From positions 15,748,001 through 15,812,000 of the forward strand of contig CAMGYJ010000011.1 of assembly GCA_946122785.1 (NCBI GenBank): a stretch of DNA of 64,000 bases, written 5' to 3'. The notes beneath the pieces were generated by a model that searched no databases, was not told the origin of the DNA, and saw only the letters and a list, made by a program, of their open reading frames with translations. A program made the translations under genes and the position numbers. Of this stretch, positions 56,347 through 64,000 are shown one piece after another (position 1 is the stretch's first letter; each line of letters opens with the position of its first letter). This DNA is from Linum tenue (Eukaryota > Streptophyta > Magnoliopsida > Malpighiales > Linaceae).

Positions 56347-59263
56347 TTTGTGACCATTTGGATATTTTTTTAGTTAAACGTAGGTGGTTCAATTTTTAGT
56401 ATTGTGCACTGGTGGTACGAAAGAGTAACTTGATAGTTTATGGGTTTTTTTCCATTAACTTTATAATTTTATTGAACTTGTGTTCCATTTTATACTTAAC
56501 CATAAGAAGTTTAAGTTAGACAACGAATAAAATGAAAAGCTATCTAGAATATTTATTCATGCATTAGATATTAAACATCACTGAATCAAAACAACAAATT
56601 TCAACAAAAAACTTTATTTTCTTTATATGTGAATAATTAGCTTGCAAATGAAGCTATGAAAATTAATTAATATATCACTATTTTAATTTATATATTGTTG
56701 ATTTTCATCTATTGAATTAAAAAGGAAATAATGTACAGAATGTTGCTATAGATGTATTACATTTAAATAGTTTAAAGATACAAAAATTCGAGGAGAAAAA
56801 AATATGATATGGAAATAGATTATTTGGACAATTATGTAAGAAAATCCAAAAATATTAGTATAGATGTATTAAATTTATATTTTTAAAAGAGTAAAAAATA
56901 AAAATATATATAAGCAAAATAATATTTTGACATGAAATGGCCTTTGTAAGTTATTCATTCATTTGAACTTTAGTTATCAAAATTCAAAGTTAACCTTTAA
57001 AAATAAGCTCATATTTTTAAATATTTTATTCGCTATATCCTTTATTTTCAAAAGCGGAGCGGTTGTCGGATGAAAAATGCCAATGACTCACGATTAATGG
57101 TTTATCATTATACAACTATTTTGTAATCGTTAATGGAACTATTCATTCATGTAAATAGTATAGATGTAAATAATAGTGTAGTTAGGTTGAAGAAGCATTT
57201 AAGTTATTCCGTTGGACCATATTTTACGTTTAATAATTTTCGAATAAAACCTATCTCGACTTTAAGCAATTACATAGAGTAAAATTCAATTATTTTTTGT
57301 TTGATCTAATTCGACATAAATATCGAGTTGATACGATATGGATGGAATTATTGTTTAACCTACGACTAAGCATGCGATCTTACCTTTCAAAATTTGATGT
57401 AAAAAATTAGACATGCTAATTTGAAAATTAAAAGAATTAAAAACAATTTAAATTGATTGTATTTTGCCAAGATTTCCCATTTTTCTTCTTCATCATGTTT
57501 GTCGAAATCAGTGTGAAATTAAGATTCTAAAGCTTTTGAAGGTTGATGCTTGGTTTATCTGTTTAATATAGAAACCTAATGCACAAAAACCTATTAAGAA
57601 GGAACCTCTTCCCAAATATCCACACCACAATGATATATCATCTTCGTCATCTCAAAATTCAATTCACAATCATTATCTCATTCGGGAGCTAAACAACTTT
57701 AAATAGCCTCTGTTTTTTCCTTAACCGCACAAAATAAATCTACACAGAGCAAAGTCCAAATAATTATTATAATAGCATTTACCTTAAAATAAATATTCTT
57801 TTCCCTTAATACTAATCACATTTACTAAAAAGAAAACCAAAAGTCCAATAATAATGAGTGACCCTTGAGTGATTAAAAAATGGGCAAAATTGCCCTTCCA
57901 CCAATTTTTTTTTTATCATAGTCAGATGAAATAGTAGACAGATATGTTTACAATAGGTAAAAGTAACGGCAGTCAATACTAATCGATCTGCCGATGAAAG
58001 AGCCCTTTATGCCACAAAATGGGCAGCTCTGTCAGTTCCTAAGAATAGAGTGACAAAAACACTGAAACCTAAAAAAGGATATAAGCTTCCGCCGCTACAC
58101 CACACCGTCTTAAGATCTATGTATCTTCACCTAGGTCCAAACTCTTGTGTCTATCAAATGACCGCAGAGTAGCAAATTGCAAATGTATCTTATGCCACCT
58201 GGTATTGGATTGAAGTGGCACATGACACCAAGCAGAGGCAAACCTGCAAAACAAATAAAAAACGAGGGCCAAATGCCAAAAAGCCATAAAGAAGGCCCAT
58301 CAAGCCCATAAAAGGCATGCGGCCGAAATTGACCCTATGGCCCAATTAAGGATAGGCATTTGAAATTGACTTTTTGACCGGGAGAGCGTACAGCAGAGCC
58401 CAGCGCACCAAGCTGGTTTTAGCTCTAGCAGCCACGTATCCTCCCCACCGCCTCCACCTTTTGCTTCTGGATAAGGATAAGAACAGCAAACCGCACCGCC
58501 ATAACTTTAGGCCTTGAGAAATCTGCAAACCAGGCAGCAGAAAGTGAAGACAAAACAAGTGGCCGAAGGTGGCGCCTCCGACGGCAAACCAGCCGAGGGG
58601 AGCAGGGATCGAAGTATTGGAGCCAACAAGGTATAAGCAGAAACTTAGCTAGCTAGCTAGTGGAATCCAACAAGGAAAGACCAACAAATTGTAGGACATG
58701 CATGATTCATCCATAAAATCAAACACAGAAACAAGGTAGAACTGAAAATAAAACTAAAAGAGAATAAAACAGGATATCCCGCAGGGGAGATGGAAGTGGA
58801 AACAGTCTGCAGCCGCAAATTGAGAAATTGACCATGAATCTCAAGAGGTATAACCAGCAAAACAAAGAAATCATAATAAATACCATTTAAGAAGTTAGAC
58901 CCACTAAACAGAATTAGAAATCAAGATCTAGAACACAGTAGAGTATCACCAAACCGAGAGAGAAGCTATGGATTGGTGACCGAGGGAGGGGGGAGCGCTA
59001 GGCAGCTCAGAGAAAAGAAGGCTCGGCAGAACTTGATCCAGAGCTTAGCAGCAAGGCCTCGGTCGGCGGAGTTGCTGCCTAGACTGGAGGTGGGGGAGAT
59101 GATGGCGCGGAGCTCTGCATGTTGGCAGAATCAATTCCCAATTGAGAAGCCGCGATGGCGTAGGCAAACCAGTCAACGAGGGCCAGGAGATCCGCCCTTC
59201 CACCAAATTAGGAGAACCAATCAAAGTGCAAGATGGCAACAATGAAATAGAATAAAGTGCATA
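56347..59263. other. Long gene-poor stretch
   Basis: 56347-58300 is very AT-rich with no frames of note; part may be the body of the minus-strand Helitron. 58346-59250 has several 60-90-codon frames on both strands that overlap one another and match nothing I recognise. Confidence 0.45.
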
Positions 59264-59279
59264 ATATATATATATATAT
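59264..59279. repeat. (AT)n tract at the truncated edge of the copia element
   Basis: Eight AT-type units directly abut the first codons of the truncated polyprotein. Confidence 0.8.
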
Positions 59280-60534
59280 TAGGACATGTGATAGAATCTG
59301 ATAGGGTGACTCTGACCAAGGCTGGTATGTTTGTTGGGAAGGGCTATGTTAGTGATGGTATGTTTAAGCTAAGTATTGACAATGGTAATATTAATAATAA
59401 AGTTGATGGTTCTGCTTATATCGATGTGCATGCAAATTATAGTATAGAAAGTAATTCATTTGATTTATGGCATAATCGATTGGGGCATGTTAACTTTAAG
59501 ACTCAGAATATATGTCTAGGAATGGTTTAGTAATTTGTGGTGATGACAGTGGAGATAAATGTGAAATCTGTGTGCAAGCTAAGATGAAGAGAAAGCCATT
59601 TCCTAAGTTAGTTGACAGAAAATCAGAATTGTTGGAATTAGTACATTCTGATATTTGTGAATTTCATGGTCAATTAACTAGAGGAGGATGTAGGTACTTC
59701 ATTACTTTCATTGATGATAGTACTCGATTTACCTATGTCTATTTAATGCGAACCAAGGATGAAGCCTTTGATAAGTTTAAGTTGTATAAATCTGTTGTTG
59801 AAACTCAAAAGGGTAGGAAAATACAGATCCTTCGAAGTGACAGAGGTGGAGAGTATTTTCCAAATAACTTTAACGAGTTTTGTGAGCAACATGGTATAAT
59901 ACATCAAAGGACTGCTCCTTACACCCCACAACAGAATGGAGTAGCAGAGAGAAAAAATGGAGTTCTTTCTGACATGATTAATGCTATGTTGATGAATGCT
60001 AGTGCTCCAAACAATTTATGGGGTGAGGCTTTGCTAACAGCCTGCCATGTACACAATAGGATTCCGTCTAAGAAGCTAAGGGAATCTCCCTATGAGTTGT
60101 GGAAGGGAAGGAAACCAAACTTGAGTTATCTTAGAGTTTGGGGCTGTCTTGCTTTCTACAGAGTCCCAGATCCTAAGAGAACTAAGTTAGGACCACGAGC
60201 TTTGAAAGGTGTTTTTCTTGGATATGCAGAAAACTCAAAAGCCTATAGGGTTCTAGATTTAGAATCTAATGTGGTTGTGGAATCGAGAGATGTTGAGTTC
60301 TTTGAGAACAAGTTTCGACGTGACTCTGCAAATGTAGAACCATGTCGAGTTACTTCTGTAGATTCCTCAAATGAGTCTATCTCTGCTCCCGCTTTTGACA
60401 TTGGTTCTAGTAGCAAAAGGCCTTTAGATAACCCTGCTACTAATGAACCACGGAGAAGTCAAAGGGCTCGAAAGGAAAAGAGTTTTGGTCCAGAATTTAT
60501 TGATCCTCAAGATATAGTCTTTCTTGTAGAGTGA
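59280..60534 (+). pseudogene. Copia gag-pre-integrase and integrase
   Basis: The gag-pre-integrase box (DLWHNRLGHVNF) lies at about 59465 and the following CEICVQAKMKR Cys pair completes the zinc-binding domain. The integrase core shows the three acidic residues in HSDICEFHG, ILRSDRGGEYF and the QQNGVAERKN context. A frame change of one base near 59510 separates the two parts. A TGA at 60532-60534 ends the integrase segment, and the same frame resumes directly into the polymerase. In the family the enzyme inserts the DNA copy into the genome. Confidence 0.85.
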
Positions 60535-62130
60535 GATAGGTTAAATAAGGTTACAAGAAAGATACCCATTTTGTTCCATGTGCAAGACGATCCCAAAACC
60601 TATCAAGAAGCAATGGCTTCTAGAGATTCTGCCTTTTGGAATGAGGCTGTTAATGACGAGATGGATTCGTTATTAATAAATAAGACTTGGGTTCTTGTGG
60701 ATTTGCCTCCTGGATGTAAGGCTATTGGATGCAAATGGGTATTTCGCATCAAGTATAACACGGATGGATCAATACATACCTTCAAAGCTAGACTGGTGGC
60801 AAAAGGGTTTAGGCAAAAAGAAGGAGTAGATTGCTTCGACACCTATGCACCAGTTGCAAGAATTACTTCCATAAGAGTGCTTTTAGCTTTGGCTTCTATT
60901 TACAATTTGCATGTACACCAAATGGATGTAAAGACGGCATTCTTAAATGGTGAGTTAGATGAAGAAGTGTATATGGAGCAACCAGAAGGGTTCGTGTTGC
61001 CTGGAAATGAAGGAAAGGTGTGTAAATTGCAAAAGTCATTGTATGGACTTAAGCAAGCACCTAAACAATGGCATGAGAAGTTTGATTCTGTTGTCTTGGC
61101 TCATGGATTTTCACACAACTCTGCTGATAAGTGCATTTATTCAAAGTGCACAAAAGAGTATATGGTCATTATATGCCTTTATGTTGATGACATGTTGATA
61201 ATAGGAACGAACATGAAAGGTATAAATGAGACCAAAGAGTATCTAACTTCCTGCTTCGAAATGAAAGATCTTGGAGAAGTAGATACTATATTGGGCATCA
61301 AAGTAAAGAAACATAGTGGGGGTTTTGCTTTGAGTCAGTCACATTATGCCGAGAAGATGCTCAAGAAATTCGAGCATTTGGATATAAAGGAGGCTAACAC
61401 CCCTTATGATGCATCTTTTAAGCTTTGTGCGAATGAGGGAAGGGCAGTGGCACAAGTTGAGTATTCTAGTGCTATTGGAAGTTTGATGTATGCAATGGGA
61501 TGTACTAGGCCCGATATTGCATTTGCGGTGGGCAAACTTTCTAGATTAACTAGTAATCCTAGTGTCGATCATTGGAGAGCTATAGGAAGAGTCTTTGGTT
61601 ATTTGAAAAGAACCAAAGATTTGGGACTCTTCTATAGCAACTTCCCCGCTGTACTAGAAGCATATTCTGATGCTAGTTGGATCACGAGCGCTAGTGATAA
61701 TAAATCCACAACAGGATGGATTTTTACACTAGGTGGTGGAGCTGTTTCTTGGGCTTCGAAGAAACAAACATGTATTACACACTCCACTATGGAAGCCGAA
61801 TTCCTAGCCCTTGCGGCGGCGGGAAAAGAAGCAGAATGGCTAAGGAACATGTTGTTAGATATAGAGTTGTGGCCACAACCGATGCCAGCCATTTCTGTAT
61901 TCTGTGATAGTGAGGCTACGTTGTCTAGAGCTTATAACAAGATTTACAACGGTAAGTCTAGACACATTAGCCTAAGACATGATTACGTTAGGTATTTGAT
62001 TACTAACGGAGTCATTTCTATTGTGTATGTAAGGTCGTGCAACAATTTGGCAGATCCTCTTACAAAGGGGTTGCCAAGAGGCATGATCTATGAGACATCC
62101 CAAGGGATGGGATTGAGACCTTTTGTATAG
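60535..62130 (+). pseudogene. Copia reverse transcriptase and RNase H
   Basis: The polymerase is well preserved: [58 protein letters not shown] and the catalytic YVDD at about 61180. RNase H shows [27 protein letters not shown]-like SWASKKQTC and the terminal [10 protein letters not shown]. No internal stop occurs from 60571 to 62130. The upstream TGA and missing gag make the copy defective. Confidence 0.88.
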
Positions 62131-62614
62131 TTAGAAGTAATGGAAACCCAACCTTTTCTTTAGATATTCCCTAATTAAAAGGTTCAATGTGGTAATAACA
62201 AGTTACTCTAACTGGGAACTAGTTTATTGTACAAGTAAATTAGTTGTAAGAAGGGTGAGTTGTAGAACTCTTAATGACGTTCATTTGGAATGTCACCTAT
62301 GTGAGCATTTGGAGTGGTGCCGCTCTAACGAAAGTAAAGGTCAACTTTTGTATATGCTCATGAAACAGGATAAGCACATGGCCATAATAGTGCTACCCTT
62401 GTTGGTGAATGTGTTTTAGGGAAGAGACGAGTACGTGTGTGGTGTCTCCGGTTCTAGCTTTGGATCTTGACTCCTAGGCTTAAGCCCGTCATTGATTCGC
62501 TATGAACTTTGAGATGCTTACACTAAGTAAAGGTTCAAATCGAAAAGATACCTTTATGTATGCGTTACTCGTTTGAGGCAGGTATTCTCGACTCTTATTG
62601 ACTAAGTGGGGGAT
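62131..62614 (+). other. 3' internal non-coding region of the copia element
   Basis: Sequence between the polyprotein stop and the LTR. It ends with the purine tract AAGTGGGGGA. The 76-codon frame at 62189-62419 is unrecognised and probably incidental. Confidence 0.6.
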
Positions 62615-63161
62615 TGTTAGAGTAGTCAAAGAGTAAAGGAAATACCACATTGGTGGGAGAAAGAAAGTGCTAGTTGTTTTTAAGTTTGCTTTCCACTTTA
62701 GTTATTGGATAAAGTGGTTAGTGGGCTTTTGGAAAAGGTGTGGGCTATTTAGTTTGACATATTAAATCGCACTACGCACTTAGCACTTTGCGCGACGCGT
62801 TCGGATTTGAATTTTTGGCTAATTACCGGAATTATTTTAATTAATTAATCCGGATAATTATTTGATTTTGACTTTTGTGAAACGACGTAACCCTTCGGAA
62901 GGGAACTGCCGTTTTCACTATAAGAAGTCTTCTGCAGCCGATGTTCTAGCCAACGTTCATCTTCTTCTCCTCGTTTTTCCTTCTCCAAAAACACAAACAC
63001 AGAAGTCAGAAAGGTTGCTGCTTTCGGACTTTGGTTGAAGGGACTCCTGGGGGTGGTTTGCCTAATTCCTACCAGCAACGAAGTAGTGGGGGCAAATAAC
63101 ACTCTAAGGAGAGTGATCAAATCACGCCTTCAATCCGTTTCTCCATACTGTTTCCCTGACA
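62615..63161 (+). repeat. 3' LTR of the copia element
   Basis: It starts TGTTAGAGTAG right after the purine tract and ends CCCTGACA, about 547 bp. A TATAAG-like box lies at about 62918. No second copy is in the window, so the end is inferred from the TG...CA rule. Confidence 0.65.
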
Positions 63162-63178
63162 ATTATATATATATATAT

Positions 63179-63578
63179 GCCTTCTACGGTACCCCGGGTG
63201 AAATCCGGGATACCGCATACCTTGAGTATGAAAACACTATCTAGACCTCGAATTAGCATGATTTTTGGGCATGATACTATACCCTAACCCTTAATGAGTA
63301 AACCCTAGGTCCTAATTATCTAAATCATAAACTATAAACCCTAAGATGGAGCATTACTTTTTTTGCCTATATTTGGACGAATCATAACCGTCGATTATTG
63401 TTTCTAATTAAATTGATCTTGGGGTATAAGATTTAGAGAATTAAGACCTAGATTTTGATCTTTATGGGTTAGAGTATAGTGTAATGTCCGAAAGATCAGT
63501 CAATTCAAGTTCTAGATAGTGTTTTCTTACTTAAGGTATGTGGTACCCCGGATTTCACCCGGGGTACCGTAGAACTCC

Positions 63579-63580
<2 letters not shown>
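63179..63580. mobile_element. MITE with about 65-bp inverted termini inside an (AT)n tract
   Basis: The left TTCTACGGTACCCCGGGTG and the right end (reverse complement GTTCTACGGTACCCCGGGTG) continue as inverted copies through AAAACACTATCTAGA. Both outer sides are (AT)n, consistent with TA-targeted insertion. The interior has several ACCCTAA/CCCTAAG telomere-like hexamers. It is non-coding, and the family is not identified. Confidence 0.7.

Positions 63581-63636
<56 letters not shown>
63581..63636. repeat. (AT)n microsatellite, about 28 units
   Basis: An uninterrupted AT dinucleotide run. A shorter run of the same repeat lies at 63162-63178, on the other side of the MITE. Confidence 0.95.
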
Positions 63637-63638
<2 letters not shown>

Positions 63639-64000
63639 TAGATAAGGAGATTCTACTTTATGACCCACTTAATTCACTTTTCCTTGCATCTTGCGCAAAG
63701 GACGGAAGGACCTTTTGGTCTTCTCCTTCAATGCGAATGTGCTTCTACTTATTAGTATCCCTTGGAAATATAAGTATAATTATTTTTTATTTTAAACATG
63801 GGCTATGTTTTCACTTTTCAATAAAGGATGCGGAAGAAAAGATAAGATTTAAACTATCCAACTCTAATTGTACTCCCGTTAGTAAAATACGGTATGAGAA
63901 AGTTACGTATAAAATATGTACGGGTATTTTACTTCGTTTTTATGCTAATGTTACGTTTAATAGTATGTTAATAGTCATAAATATATAAAATTTAATATTT
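63637..64000. other. No recognisable feature
   Basis: AT-rich. The 85-codon frame at 63731-63988 has no motif I recognise and reaches the window edge. Confidence 0.4.

Larger units (their letters stand above)
59280..63161 (+). mobile_element. Ty1-copia retrotransposon, 5'-truncated, with 3' LTR
   Basis: The element starts abruptly inside the gag-pre-integrase region and lacks 5' LTR, gag and protease. Integrase, reverse transcriptase and RNase H follow in copia order, then a polypurine tract (AAGTGGGGGA at about 62605-62613) and a 3' LTR. One frameshift and one stop interrupt the coding region. (AT)n tracts lie at both outer edges. Confidence 0.88.

Noticed and set aside
58346..59245. Cluster of 60-90-codon frames as genes
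   Set aside because: Frames overlap on both strands with no splice structure or recognised motif.
60571..62130. Intact 519-codon copia frame as an active polymerase
   Set aside because: Gag, protease and the 5' LTR are missing, and a TGA and a frameshift lie upstream, so the copy cannot be autonomous.

Overview
This window looks like a eudicot plant nuclear chromosome segment, AT-rich and strongly shaped by transposable elements. The evidence is GT-AG introns in the host genes and the families present: Athila-type Gypsy, Ty1-copia, L1-type LINE, MULE, hAT, Tourist-like MITE and Helitron. I cannot name the species from the sequence alone.

Host genes. Only two host genes look intact, both on the minus strand and paralogous in their N-terminal domain. 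The first (22-2922, four coding exons, 485 codons) encodes a protein with an OBERON-like PHD zinc finger and a coiled coil. The second (32006-33932, two coding exons, 548 codons) shares the N-terminal domain, lacks the zinc finger, and has a basic region plus a coiled coil. Between them lies a recognisable PAM16 (TIM16-type mitochondrial import motor subunit) gene at 23832-24805. It carries an in-frame TAG and a lost splice donor, so I call it a pseudogene. An unrecognised 150-codon open frame sits at 8410-8859 (minus).

Layout. 1-3400: gene 1 and its 5' flank. 3500-10500: gene-poor sequence with a Helitron terminus, a LINE tail fragment, an hAT-like element and a Tourist-like MITE. 10.5-23.3 kb: a presumed Helitron with triplicated 150-bp units, split by a 10.4-kb Athila-type element (5-bp target duplication GCTAT) that has gag, protease and an ORF-1-like gene but no reverse transcriptase or integrase. 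23.8-25.7 kb: the PAM16 pseudogene. 25.9-31.4 kb: a decayed L1-type LINE with a poly-A tail. 32.0-34.0 kb: gene 2. 34.1-34.3 kb: a short LTR with a tRNA-Met primer site. 35.4-40.9 kb: a Helitron carrying exons of three unrelated genes (cinnamoyl-CoA reductase-like, sorting nexin 2-like, SnRK2 kinase-like) and itself invaded by a 1.8-kb MULE. 42.3-53.6 kb: an 11.4-kb MULE with a 10-bp target duplication, containing a solo LTR, a complete non-autonomous LTR retrotransposon and a 1.3-kb foldback MULE, inserted next to the remains of an older MULE transposase. 54-59 kb: mostly unassigned, with another Helitron terminus. 59.3-63.2 kb: a 5'-truncated Ty1-copia element with its 3' LTR. 63.2-63.6 kb: a MITE in an (AT)n tract.

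The window contains no operon-like cooperation. Its interest is structural: layered insertions that can be dated relative to one another, non-autonomous elements with unusual coding content and motif arrays, and a Helitron that has assembled exons of separate genes on one strand. All coordinates, splice sites and difference counts were read by eye.
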